In this document: positions 24,296 to 34,985 of the stretch, piece after piece | How the letters are laid out: every line of letters starts with the position of its first letter | How positions within the stretch are numbered: the stretch's first letter is position 1 | Source: Lepeophtheirus salmonis | Lineage: Eukaryota > Arthropoda > Copepoda > Siphonostomatoida > Caligidae | Assembly: GCF_016086655.4 (NCBI RefSeq) | Contig: NC_052143.2 | Location: 27,605,886 to 27,669,885 of the forward strand | Length of the DNA stretch: 64,000 nt | Reading direction: 5' to 3' | The notes under the pieces: model-generated | Told to the model about the DNA's origin: nothing | Database searches by the model: none | The model's input: only the letters and a program-made list of their open reading frames with translations | Program-made: the position numbers and the translations under genes

Positions 24296-24545
24296 AAACT
24301 TGTGCAACTATTCAAATTTGTTCAAACTCAATATTTCCTATTCATTTGTCGGATATCTATCATTATTAGTCTGTTTTTCAGTTGCAAAAAATTCCCCTTC
24401 TACGATTTTGTCAACCTTCTCCGATGATTGACTTTGTTCTTGATTTTCCACATCATTTGAGTCCTAACCTCTTTCGATTCCTTTTATTTTTGAAAGTTCA
24501 CAGTTATCATCTTGATCTATTCCTCTATTCTCATCGATATACTCT
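24296..24545 (-). repeat. Second copy of the LINE ORF1 tail, placed 3' of the RT
   Basis: About 250 bp nearly identical (roughly 88% by eye) and parallel to 27,166-27,420, which encodes the acidic tail of ORF1. Minus-strand reading ILSLNKFE and IERG, DSNDVENQEQSQSSEKVDK parallels IERGYNSNDVENQERSQSSW of the other copy. Its position downstream of the RT is out of order for a single LINE, so it marks a second, nested or tandem insertion of the same family, or a rearrangement. Confidence 0.8.
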
Positions 24546-24689
24546 CCACTTATTCAACCTCTGATTAATCCAGGAACAAATACGATTCCAATTACGCATA
24601 TGGTTTCTATCCCTATTCCACTCTAGGCTCAAAATATTAATAGTTGTTTTTATCCTGCAGGTACTGGTACAGAGCTCTTTATTGGGGAT

Positions 24690-25561
24690 ACATGATCCTA
24701 TGGGGAGAATCGATGTCTATTCTTTGTTCAGCTCTATACCAGATATATTTCTAAACTTGGAGAATAAATCAACAGCACTTCTATCCTCTTGATTAACTGG
24801 GGCTTCGAGTTAGCTTTTATAGTTAATGTCACATCGTCTGGGAATTTGACTCCAACCCCAATATGTTTTTTATTATAACCCTTGCCAGCTTTTCAATGGC
24901 GGCTATAAACAAAAGAGAAGCAAACGAGCAGCCTGGTCTACAACTACTTTTCAATAAGATTGGATCATTCCTCACCCCATCAATCGAAATTGATGATGTA
25001 CTGTTGAACAAAAGTGCATGTACCGGACTAAAAAACTTTATAGAGAGCATCCTTTCCACAGCATGAAGAATACGATAATCAGAAATAGAGTCAAAATCTT
25101 TTCTAAAGTTGATCCCTATGATACTACCAAACTTGTTCCTTGATTTAATAGAATCAATCACAGCTTCAATATTTCGCGAAATATCTGAAATTCTTCTGTG
25201 CCTTAAAAACCCTTTCTGTGCCATTCCAATTTTTTTATTCAAGATAGACTGCATTTTGATCTGCCAAAATTCCAGATAAAAGTATATAAGCCTCATTAAG
25301 AACTGTTATTGGTCTCAATCTCTTTTAATCAGTTCCATTACATTTTTTAGGAATGAGGACTATTCTTCCATTCGTTAAAGATTTTGGCATTTTAACAAGC
25401 TTTTCCATAACTTTACCAATGTGTAGGATATAAGGTGGGCTTTCCTCAGGGATAAGAGTAAACAATTCCACAGCAAGACCATCTGGACCAGGTGCTTCAT
25501 TGCATTTGAGTTTTTTGATAAAGTAGGACACTATTCGTTCCTTGGAGAAAACCTTGAACAT
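24690..25561 (-). pseudogene. L1-like LINE reverse transcriptase
   Basis: Reading down from 25,561: CNEAPGPDGL, then GRIVLIPKK (about 25,340-25,365), a stop, RLRPITVLNEAYILL (about 25,280-25,322), a one-base shift, AQKGFLRHRRISD and NIEAVIDSI, FRKDFDSI (motif A; FSKAFDS in relatives, Asp kept), then SCRPGCSFASLLFIAAIE (motif B, about 24,890-24,945; usually RGVRQGCPLSxLLF). In a further frame KFPDDVTLTI (about 24,820-24,850) is motif C with YADD changed to FPDD, followed by SKFRNISGIELNKE. At least one stop and three frameshifts. These residues match copy B at 14.3-15.2 kb closely around motif C, including QLIKR, which shows the two are one family. Confidence 0.88.
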
Positions 25562-25961
25562 ATGAAGAAACCTTAAATGATTGTTTACATGAAAAATTCA
25601 ATCTTTCAGTATCTACAATTTATTCAAATTTTCTATGAAAATGATTCAGGATATCAACTGTACTTATTAAAATTTTCCCATCATAGATTATCTTCGTTAT
25701 AGAATTGAAAGCAACTTTATTCTTTTATTTTGATCATTTTCAACAATTGTCTTTCCTGCCATATTAGCAACAGCAACTTCTGAGATTCTGAAGGAGTTGA
25801 TAGTGCCAGTAGTATAAGTCTCAGTAAACAATTAACTTTAGCGAAAACTTTGGACAATTTTTTCTTGATTTATTTTATAAATTCACCTTAGATTCCTCAC
25901 GTACACTAAAACAGTGCATTGAATAATGTGACATACATAGCATAGACTCTACTTGGGTAGA

Positions 25962-26660
25962 TTAATGAAAAGTGTTGAATCCACCTAACCAATTTCCTTT
26001 CAGTCTTTCCCTGAATTTTCCATAACTGAGAATGTATTGGGGGAATCTAAAATGTCTTGGTTTCCGGCAAAATTGGAATTCAAGCTCCACTAAATAATAG
26101 TCTGAAGATGGCTTAGGTCTGTAAAAAGCCTGTTTCATTTGAGAGAAGAGAGGAGGGAAGACTGGAGCTAAGTCTATTCTTTTAGATTGTTTACCTCTTC
26201 CCCAAGAAATATTTTGATGAGGACTCAATTTCTTTATACAGTCTATAAGGCTAAATCTTATAATGAAATTATTTAAAATTGCTCTATTACGATAATTTTT
26301 GGACGGATTATCTAAATTAACGTTAAGATCTCCTAAAAATTTTAGATTAGATAAATTCTTTCTTTGATTGAAAGAAGGAGGTAGAGTGCTCATTAGGACC
26401 ATATTAATTTATAAATGAAAATTTAACACCATTCGCCATTATTCCTATTTTATGCCACTCACTTTTTTGCGAATATTCTTTCAGGCAAGATATTTACATT
26501 GTATTTATTTTTAACAAGAGTTAAAATTCATCTTTTTGAATTAGAGCCTGTAAAAAAGGAGTGAATTTCTTTTGAACAGGCGTACTGGGCAATTAACATT
26601 ACAAGAAGTAGACACGTCAACTTCAATGTCTTGAAGATAAATTATGTCTTGACGCATATC
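25962..26660 (-). pseudogene. L1-like LINE APE endonuclease
   Basis: Upstream part reads DIIYLQDIEVDVSTS (about 26,610-26,655), the usual xxIxLQExE block containing the catalytic Glu region (here QD instead of QE). After frameshifts the 146-codon frame at 25,962-26,402 gives FLGDLNVNLD (metal-binding GDxN), RFSLIDCIKKLSP, ISWGRGKQSKRIDL (the W-RG---RID signature of this endonuclease group) and SSDYYLVELEF, where the terminal catalytic SDH has become SDY. So the family is clear and the enzyme is dead. It lies between ORF1 and RT in the expected order. Confidence 0.88.
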
Positions 26661-26879
26661 GGCGTTTTCAATACTTTTCTCCTCTAGTATTAATTGATAA
26701 AATCTTATTCATACCCAGATTTGATTTTATATCATTTGATATTACTTTAGGAAGAAAAATCAGTTATATGTATTTGCAATCTTTTTTTCTGACAATGTAA
26801 TACTGGCAGTTGAAGTTATCATAGAAAAATATATATATGAATATCAATGATTAAAAACTAACAAACATTAATTTTTTCG

Positions 26880-28005
26880 TGCCTTCCTGGGAATTTCCTA
26901 TTTCTGTGGGGAAGGACTAGTATCTGGAGCAGATCTTTTTCTAACTGATACTGATCTTGTACGTGAGCTCATAGTATGTTCTACATTAATAAGGGGGTTC
27001 TTCTTAATCGGCTTTAAATTTTCAATTGAGTGTAATGAAATATTTTCCAATGATTCAGAATTGTTGCCTTCATTCCCTTTTATAGGCGTAGTTATACATG
27101 ATTCATCATCGACCGAAAATGAAGGTACTTATTCTGGACTTATTTTTGCATTACAAACCTTGTTCAACTCTTCAAATTCGTTCAAACTCAACATTTCCCA
27201 CTCATTTTCCGGATATCTATAATTATTAGTCTGTTTTTCAGTTGCAAAAAAAATCCCCTTCTACGATTTTGTCAACCTTCCACGATGATTGACTTCGTTC
27301 TTGATTTTCCACATCATTTGAGTTATAACCTCTTTCGATTCCTTTTGGTTTTGAATGTTCACAGTTATCACCTTGATCTATTCCTCTATTCTCATCGATA
27401 TATTTGCCCTCATTCTCTTGACATATTTTATGGGGGGAAAACCCCACAACTCCCATTTAGGAACTAAATTCAAAATGAAGTTTCTATTCCTGAGACCCTG
27501 TATCCTTTCATTATGAAAGACATTTGCTTTTGCTCGGTTCACAATGGTTCCATACTTCTCAAAAATAGAATTAATTTCTCTTTTCTTCACATCTTCATGA
27601 AGCGAATGAATTGTAACATTTTTTTCAAAAAGAACTGGATTTCCAGAAGCATCATTACGTTGATATTTTAGGTTTCGTATAATAACTTAGATACCACCTC
27701 TATTTCCATTTGATTTTCTCAATATAAACTCCTCCTCTACTTGAGAGAAAACAATACCATATCTAGCTCCTTATTAATGTCAATTATGATAATATTTCTA
27801 GACCCTGGACAAACGTGAATACCCCGAAGAACTAAATGGAATAGTTACAGTTTTCCAAAGATCAACTTCGATATAAGTCGGCCTTTTAGGAAAATGATCT
27901 CCCTCAATTGGGTTTAGATCTATTATAATCTTATTCTTCATGGCTTTTGATACAAGATCTTTCTTATGTACATTAAGATAATTGTATTGAGGATAAGACC
28001 CACTT
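26880..28005 (-). pseudogene. L1-like LINE ORF1 protein (nucleic-acid-binding), with acidic tail
   Basis: A readable but broken minus-strand ORF1. It opens near 28,005 with SYPQYNYLNVHKKDLVS, then KIIIDLNPIEGDHFPKRPT and YIEVDLWKTVTIP; after a shift YGIVFSQVEEEFIL, then NDASGNPVLFEKNVTIHSLH, EINSIFEKYGTIVNRAKANV and GLRNRNFILN. The YGxI..A and LRNRNF blocks sit where LINE ORF1 proteins have their RNA-recognition-like fold. Beyond 27,456 comes a long acidic, probably disordered tail (GIERGYNSNDVENQERSQSS, NEWEMLSLNEFEELN) ending in a basic RKRSAPDTSPSPQK near 26,900. No CCHC knuckle was seen, which is unusual. An A-run of variable length (27,247-27,254) causes one frameshift relative to the duplicate at 24.3 kb. 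Confidence 0.6.
27166..27420 (-). repeat. ORF1-tail segment, in-place copy
   Basis: Partner of 24,296-24,545. Sits inside ORF1 in the expected position, so this is the original and the 24.3 kb one the displaced copy. Confidence 0.8.
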
Positions 28006-28700
28006 AAAAAATTTGTTCATAATTATTACTTATTATTCGGAATATATTATAGGGTTAAAAATAAAAAATAGACCTCCCGTGAGGAACGAACAATGATGAT
28101 ATTTTTTTAAGGAAGAAGAAGAAGACTAGAAGTAAGTGATGCTCTGGAACAGATTTCTTCCTCAAAGGACCATCCACGAACATTATTGAAACACCAAAAT
28201 AATTCCAGAAAAACACAGAATTTTACTAATGTAAAAACTTTAACGAAATCAGCAGCTCAACTCCCCAGATAGAAATAAACTATCAGAGCCTAGAGAAGGA
28301 CGTCTGTTAAGACAAACATACACTTCTCTTTTTTTCCTGTATTTTTATCATTGACTTCATGTATGATGCAAATTGTGTTGTGTTAGTTGAAATTATCTTC
28401 GCTAGTAGTAATTGCTTAGCGCAGCAGGCGTTCTTCCTTTTTTTTTTTTTTCTCTTCCATTCTTCTCTTTTGAGATGTGGTGGGGGAAAAACAACAGCAG
28501 GAAAACACGATCGTACGTACATAAAAAGTCAGGTAAAAAAGCTATCATATGTAAATAATATATTTATGTCTTTATTAATATGGTTTTTTAATTGCTTTAT
28601 AAGTTTAAATGTAAATTAGATTGTAACAAATAAAGGAAAAAAAATTAAGTTTACCAAAGAAGGGCTAAAAAAAAGCACCCGATTTTGGTCACTACCTATA
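28006..28700. other. No recognised gene; possible 5' region of the LINE
   Basis: Upstream of ORF1 on the minus strand and therefore possibly its 5' untranslated region. Contains a run of about 15 T at 28,439-28,453. Overlapping open frames at 28.31-28.62 kb are low-complexity. Confidence 0.4.
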
Positions 28701-28712
28701 CCTTTCTTCTTT

Positions 28713-29230
28713 TTATTTATTATTGACGGTATAAAAGTATGTAAGACCAATTTTTGATTTTGTTACATTTGTAACCCCAACCGCGTTAGCCATTGCTAGG
28801 AACAGTTGATAGTCATTTGGAATCAGATCCAGACTGTAGGGTGAATATATAAAAACTTCATATCCGAGCTCCCGGAGCTTCTGGCGTGTCATGAAAGATG
28901 TATGCGGCCTAGCCTTGTCTTGATAAAACACAATTCCTATTCGGATTTATTTCTGTATCCATCCTTCCTCAAATGGTTCTAGGATCAATGTTCAGCTCCT
29001 ACATGATGCTACAACTGCTAGCATGACGGTTTATCTCTGTATTTTCTTTGAATTATTTACATTTTCGACGGCAGTGCTGCCAGTGCTTGGGACATCATGC
29101 ACCTCTATTACATTTAAACCAAATCGACCCGTATACATATCAAATTTTCTGGATCGCTTTCGACGCGTTTCTCTCTGTGAAAATATAAGATATTGCGAAT
29201 TTCTTTCTTTGAGACCTGTATACACTTTAA
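28713..29230 (-). pseudogene. mariner transposase remnant with central deletion
   Basis: Minus strand. The high-coordinate part reads KFDMYTGRFG, VHDVPSTGSTAVENVNNSKK, a stop, then ELNIDPRTI (about 28,985-29,190): the second helix-turn-helix of a mariner transposase (usually VHDxPRSGRPxxxNVD ... ELNIxHKTV). It is followed almost at once by FYQDKARPHTSFMTRQKLRE (about 28,870-28,928) and YSPYSLDLIPNDYQLFLAM (28,790-28,850), the second catalytic Asp block and the PSD/PND block with the third Asp. The middle, with the first catalytic Asp, is deleted. The QD and ND aspartates remain, but stops and the deletion kill it. D to D spacing and PSDY-type motif indicate a DD34D mariner. Family resembles the fragment at 10.6 kb. 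Confidence 0.85.
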
Positions 29231-31800
29231 TTCAAGACTAAACTGGCTAAGCTTAATACTATCCAAAAAGTGTTTGTAGTATACATTCACACTTTTACAA
29301 CAATGCAATCATTTGATGTGACCAATAATGAACAAGATATATTTAGTATAAAAAAAGAGCGGGAAATACGAAATTACTTTTTCAAAAATATTTGTTAAAT
29401 CATGAGAATAGAAAAAAAAATGTATCAACTTTTATAAAAAGTGATTGAAGCCTTTTTTGCTTTTAGAGTCAGATGTGAATAACCAATCTTATGATAAAAA
29501 GTAAGTATATTCACTTTTTTTTGAGTATATATGTGGCGAACCATTTTTATAATAATCCCCATTTTTGGAACTAATACCCTTATTTAGGCAGCTAGCCTTA
29601 ATATATTATACTATTAAATATATTAGTAAAGTAGTGATAAAATCAAAAAGATGGTTCAATAAAGTCTTTTATAATATTCAAATTTATTTTTTTATGTTAT
29701 AATTTATCTTTAGGTTTGTTGTTCCAGATAATTTATATCTCAATTTTTATGTAAAATGATAAAATAAAGGAGATAATAATTAATCGAAAAGTTGTAACAT
29801 TTGTTACAGATTTGTAATTTAGGGGTTTCAAATGCTTCAATTAACTATGTTGGTCATAGGTTATTGTAGGCGTTACGTATTTTATTTCCAATACTTGTCA
29901 CATTATTATAAATAAAGATATCATTACAATTATTCATATTAATGTAATAATTGGTTTTTTAAATCCTATAAAACAGTTGGATCCCAAACTATACATCTTT
30001 TTTGTCAACTATTTCAATTGTTAATAAGTATATGTTTTCATTATTCGATTAAAAATAGCTTTAATTTTAGGGAAACTCTTTTGTAATAATAATGTTAGGG
30101 AATAAAATATACTTCTCTATGACTAAAGAATATCCATATTGAAATCTAATGTGAGATCAAATTGACATTGGTTATAACCTAAATTCATTTTTCACTTTTT
30201 ATACTTTTTATAAATTACCTAAGCAAGTTAATCTCTGCGGAATAGTTCATTTTTAATTTTCTGTTTATTAACTAAAAGCTTGGTTAAAAGCCATAAAATA
30301 ATTAGACACTTTTTTACAAAGTTATTGTGCTTTTAGATGGATTATTCAATTATTTTTTCAATATAAGTTTTTCTGGAAAATTAATTTAAAAAAAGTAGGT
30401 GTAGAGTTGTGCAAGTTTCTTTAGTTTTGGTGTTGTATTAAGGGTCGGTCCTTTCAGGATTTAAGTAGCACATAAGTAGTTTGTATAGGGGATTAAAAGT
30501 GAGGATTTTGTTATTTACTATCTTACACCTTCAATTGTGCCTATTTAGCGTCGTAAAAAGAGTAGAAGTTATTGAAATAACTTAAGTTAGCTAAAAGTTA
30601 ATACAATTTCAAATTGTAATTAGAATCAGCTAATTTTTTTCAACCATACTTTTAGAGTGTGACCACATTTTAATTTCAGTAATTATTGAGCTTAAAGCTA
30701 AAAAGGGAATTTTAAGGTGTAATATACTATATTTTGATTTATCAAGAGTTAGGAGATAACAAAAAAATAAATTATTTGAACCGAAGTTATTAACTATTTA
30801 CAGGATACTCGCTTAATATAAACGATTAAATGATAAGAATGTATCTCAAAGTGTTTATCCTTACATTACCATAAATAAACATTGAGGCTGGTAAATGTGA
30901 AATTAATTTTTTATTTCAAGAACTTGAATAGTATGGCATTGATACTCAGAGAAAATGCATTCATTGTGATACAACTCCGTTCCAATATTTCACCAATGGT
31001 TGGTTGTTTTCAAATATCTTAAGTATTATTGTCGCCGTGTCATGTAATGATGTGTTTGTCTTATGGAATATCTAGAAAACTGGAATACATAATATCTTCT
31101 GAATGCGTGGTGCAAAAATATAATCACGCGTTTAAAAAAAAACTGACAATCAATTAATATTTAATTTTATTATTTGTATTAGCTTTAACAACTTGTGCAA
31201 AATAATTTTTTTCTCTTTGTAAAAGAGTTTGTAAAGTAAACAAAGCTCTACTACTAAGATATAAACAAGTGATCAAGTGTGTTTTATGGCATAAGGTAGA
31301 ATCTAAAAACCAAAAAAGAACCTTCTCTGAAATAAATACATATGACCTGACAGGAAAAAAGTGAAAATATACAAATCCTTAGTTGGGGTCTAAATTATAT
31401 CAAAGATACGGCTTTTATTCGAAGTGGTTATAAGTTGCTTTTTGAGTCGACTGAAGTTTATCTTGGTAGGAACATTATTAAGCTTCAGTTTCGTATGTCG
31501 GAGGCTAGAAAATTATCTTCTTATGTCTTAACTATCTGAAAGCTGAGTAATGAACTGAGAACTGAGTTATGAGCTGAAAACTATTTGAAGTTAGTAATAC
31601 CAGCTTACTAGTTCAAATATGAAGATATTAAAAAAATAAATAGAAAATAGCTCAATGCAACACATTTATATATGTGAATCAATGATTTCAATCCCCATAG
31701 ATAATCTCAGGAATAAGGAATGAATTGAATCATTATTGTTTGATTCTCAATTACAGACAAATCAAGGCTAAATTTGCTTTTATTGTAAGTTAATAATGAA
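29231..31800. other. No recognised gene
   Basis: AT-rich. No coding motif, terminal repeat or RNA gene seen. Confidence 0.55.
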
Positions 31801-31831
31801 ATAAAACTAATGAATATTTAAATATTTGTAG

Positions 31832-32023
31832 GTGGTAAAAACTATTTATCACTTCTGCTATCTGACTTCACAGATAATAGGTATTGCTCTAAGTGATAAT
31901 GCACTAGGACCTGAGGAAAAGAAGGATCATGCAATAACAATCAATTATAAAGACAGGCAATTTGGCGCAATTGGAAAGCCTGAATTAAATGTTATGACCT
32001 GGTCCCATCAAAACCTAGTATAA
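31832..32023 (+). CDS. Possible exon, unidentified
   Basis: A 63-codon frame that begins exactly after TTTGTAG (an acceptor-like 3' splice site), with a branch-point-like CTAAT about 25 bases upstream. There is no ATG at its start. Product: KTIYHFCYLTSQIIGIALSD, then polar DNALGPEEKKDHAITINYKD and FGAIGKPELNVMTWSHQNLV before TAA. Amino-acid use is balanced, unlike chance frames in AT-rich DNA. I recognise no family. It could also be a transposon piece. If it is an exon it would be terminal, since a stop follows at once. Confidence 0.25.
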   Translation: MVKTIYHFCYLTSQIIGIALSDNALGPEEKKDHAITINYKDRQFGAIGKPELNVMTWSHQNLV

Positions 32024-32589
32024 AAGGTTTTGTCAAGTATTTTTGTTATATTTGATCTGTTTAAGTTTCAAGGAAACTGACTTAACATATAATATATTTT
32101 GTATCACCAAAAGTTAAAAAAAATCAGCGAGAATATTCCGTCGTTGAATTAAAGCCAACAGAGGGGTTTAAATCTGTTCTCAAAATTTGTTGATCATTTT
32201 TAAAATGAGTGGGGAAGGGAGACAAAATCTTATCAACTTGTGTCCAACTCTGGGAACATAATATGAAAAATCTCTCAAAAAATTCAATTAAGAATTTACA
32301 GTGATTATTTATAGAATATTTTTAACAACGTTTAAATTATTCAAGAAATGCGTATACCGGGTGTGCAAGCTATTTATGCCGTCATTTTGGCACGCTCTCT
32401 TAGGCAAGCTCGCCACTTAGGCAGCTGATATTTTTTAAAGATAGCTTGTTTAAACTTGCACCATTTCAAAAAGGAAATCAATGACGAATTCGTTGTCTTA
32501 AATATTTGGAATCTGGGTCCCGAGCGACAACATAACAATTGCTTGAACCTTGGGACTCAGTCAAACGTTCGTTCTCAAGGTTAGAATAG

Positions 32590-32881
32590 AATTGGGAGCC
32601 TCTTAAGCTGATTTTGAGGCAACAGGGAAAAAAAGTCTCTAACGAATGCTAAACAATTTTAACGATATCATCTAGCCAAAGGTTTGGCCTCCAATCTCGC
32701 CGGATATGAATCCATTTTTTTGGGGGGTCACAATCGAATGACGAAACAATCCAACCTCCTACAACATCAAATAAAAACTTATCAATCGGATTAAGAAGGA
32801 ATTCCAGGATTTGTCAATGGACAAAGTGGCAATGTCCTGCTCACGCTTGTGCCCTACTATAGACTGTAGTAGATGTTTGAG
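32590..32881 (+). pseudogene. maT/Tc1-mariner-like transposase C-terminal remnant
   Basis: From about 32,643 the frame reads RMLNNFNDII, stop, PKVWPPISPDMNPFFWGVTI, then RNNPTSYNIK, stop, KLINRIKKEFQDLSMDKVAM and SRLCPTI. This is the block around the third catalytic residue (WPPxSPDxNPLDxxxWG) and the C-terminal helices. In this copy the residues after NP are deleted, so the catalytic Asp is missing. An upstream piece GAS-stop-ADFEATGKKSL resembles QDxAPxHxAKKT in a different frame. The start of a possible terminus (ACCGGGTGTGCAAGC near 32,357) has no partner that I found. Confidence 0.72.
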
Positions 32882-34735
32882 TTAATTTTATTAAATAAAA
32901 TATATCAGAATCCATCAAGCTTTCCAAACTGTTTTTAATCTGATAACTGGTTGGATAGAAAAATTATAGAAAAAAAATACTTCTTGCGGGACAGAGAGCT
33001 TGCAGACTCAGTACATTTTTTTTATATACTTGGTCGATTATACAGTGGCGTAGGAATCAATCCTCCTAGTTAAAATAAAGAAGTTAGAATATATATATTT
33101 TTCCCCACCCCTTAAAAAAAGACACCCTTTAATATAAATTCACTTTCATGTCGTCATCGTTAAAAATATTGATTACGACATTGATATGCTAAGATTAACA
33201 CTTAATATAATTTTTTATCATTAGATGGGTTATGTATAGTTTGTTTTAAACGTTAAAAGGGTTTCAAACACTTTTTTAGAATTGTGGGGTAGCCTTTTAC
33301 CTACCTACAAATTATTTTTACTTCAATACTTAGACATTAAAAAAATGAACACAGTCACAATTCTGATTGAAATAAAACAAGATGTATAAGTTTTATTTTT
33401 TTTGTGTTAAAGTAATGAAAGTAATTTGATAAAGTGCATTGGTAATGAAAAACCTTTGTTACTAGCAACTATATATCTTTAATAAGATTAATGAAAAAGA
33501 TTGATTTGATGTAGATGTTGTTTAGAAAAGTCAATTTACTTCAAACTTATACAAATATTTTAAATTTAATAGAATTGAGTTTTGATTTTAAAAAAGGAAT
33601 CGATTTTCCTTGTAAGAAATAGTTGTTTTTTGCATCAAAGTTTAATAAAATATAATTAAAAAATATGTGAATGAAAGTATATGAACGGTTTTTTGCTTAA
33701 TAATCATTAATAATTTGTGCTAGGATAAAAGTCATTTTAAAGCAATTAAAAATAAATACTTTTTGTGACCCTACAGTAAAAATATATTTCAACTTCCAAA
33801 CTGATAATATGTAAAACATTTTGTTGGCATATAGCGAATTATAAACGAGTAAAAAACAGGTTTGTGTTTGCTGTAGGTAGAGTAGCATGTTTATACAACA
33901 GAATTATTTATAAAAAGTTTATCTTAAATGAGTATTATATTTTTGTATTTGTCAAAGGTAACTCACAGTAGAACAGAGGATCGATATTGAAGTAGATGAC
34001 AATGAAATTTCAACACTTACTAATTCAGTTATTAAGAAAGGTTGAAATTAATTCATATTTTGATATATTAATGCATAAACAATTAGTTTAAAAAAAAAAC
34101 CTGAGTTCTGTAGCATAAGTACAATTCAAGAAAATGTCACTTGAACTTGATCGACGAATTTCCATTCAATCACTCCACGCAGTATGCCATTACCAAATCT
34201 GAAACGTCGGAGAGGAAGAAGGGATCTGTCTTAAAGGCCAAACTGGGCCTAGAGGATTTATTGAAAACAGTCCAGGTAAAACACCTCCAGTCCATGAGTA
34301 ATAAGTGAAATAAAATTATTTGAAAAATTAAAGCAGTCTCCGATAACGGAGTAGAAGTTACTGCAGCAGGAATAGAGTTTTTTAAGAGATGGTATTAAAT
34401 AAGAAAGTGGTGAAAAAGTAAGAAGATTTAAGGTGTTGATGGATTGCATTTAGAAATTAATGGAAAATTGAAAATCACTTTAGCTTTAAATTCAGAAAAA
34501 GTGAAGAAAAGTGTCAAAAAATTCCTGAAATATTTGTATCTAGACTAGTTTGTTGAGAACTGCGAATCATTTCAAAGTTTTTTCCAAAGCAAATGGCTGT
34601 ATCTGTGGTGCAACCTGTAAAAAAGAAAAGAAAGAAATTTAAAAAAAGAAAGAAAGATGGAAGAATGTATTTTTTGTGATGAGAAAGAATTGATAACTAT
34701 GCAGGAGCAACCAATGAAGATAAGCTTTAAAAAAG
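32882..34735. other. No confidently recognised gene
   Basis: AT-rich. From about 34,130 the plus strand has moderately open frames (SETSERKKGSVLKAKLGLED, EINGKLKITLALNSEKVKKS) just upstream of the Gypsy RT fragment. They may be remains of its gag or protease, but no motif proves it. Confidence 0.4.
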
Positions 34736-34985
34736 ATTTTTAGAAAGACGTAGTTCATAATGCAAGAAACATACCGTTTACCTATTGAGAAGAGATGAAA
34801 ATAAATAAATAATAATGGAATGGAAAGAATGAAAATAATAAGTAAAGTTGATAATAAAGCAGTACATTGGTGCCATGCATTTGGAGTTGTTCCCAAACCT
34901 AGTAGAAAATGAGAATATGTATGGATCGAAAGAAATTGAATGACCGAGTTAAGAGGCCAATACACCACATGGGAACAACTTAATA
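34736..34985 (+). pseudogene. Gypsy-like Pol fragment, N-terminal part of RT
   Basis: The start of a Gypsy-group RT, upstream of the catalytic centre. Frame pieces: ERMKIISKVDNKAVHWCHAF and GVVPKPSRK, then a stop and one-base shift near 34,908, then MRICMDRKKLNDRVKRPIHH (to about 34,970). These match the pattern ...GIIxxVxxPxxWxxxxVVVPKPxGKxRICxDxRxLNxxxxRPxxP that precedes the first RT aspartate block in Gypsy elements. Before it, VVHNARNIPF-like text in another frame (about 34,745-34,775) fits the linker from protease to RT. The catalytic part (YxDD) is not found downstream: the sequence becomes unrelated after about 35,050. No LTRs were located. Confidence 0.72.

Larger units (their letters stand above)
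24600..28005 (-). mobile_element. L1-like LINE with ORF1, endonuclease and RT (copy A, decayed)
   Basis: The best preserved retrotransposon here. On the minus strand, from high to low coordinate: ORF1 (28,005-26,880), APE endonuclease (26,660-25,962), reverse transcriptase (25,561-24,690). Order and spacing are those of a two-ORF LINE. APGPDG and QKGF-type motifs and the GCPLS-like motif B put the RT near the L1/Tx1 side of the LINE tree rather than with the Jockey/CR1-like pieces at the window ends. Every part has frameshifts and stops. The region after RT motif C is lost and replaced by a second ORF1-tail copy. Target-site duplications were not found. Confidence 0.8.

Noticed and set aside
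34440..34560. Frame EINGKLKITLALNSEKVKKS-VKKFLKYLYL, at first suggestive of ribosomal protein L22
   Set aside because: Only the FLKYL piece is alike; the rest does not align and a stop follows. More likely a relic linked to the Gypsy fragment downstream, or chance.
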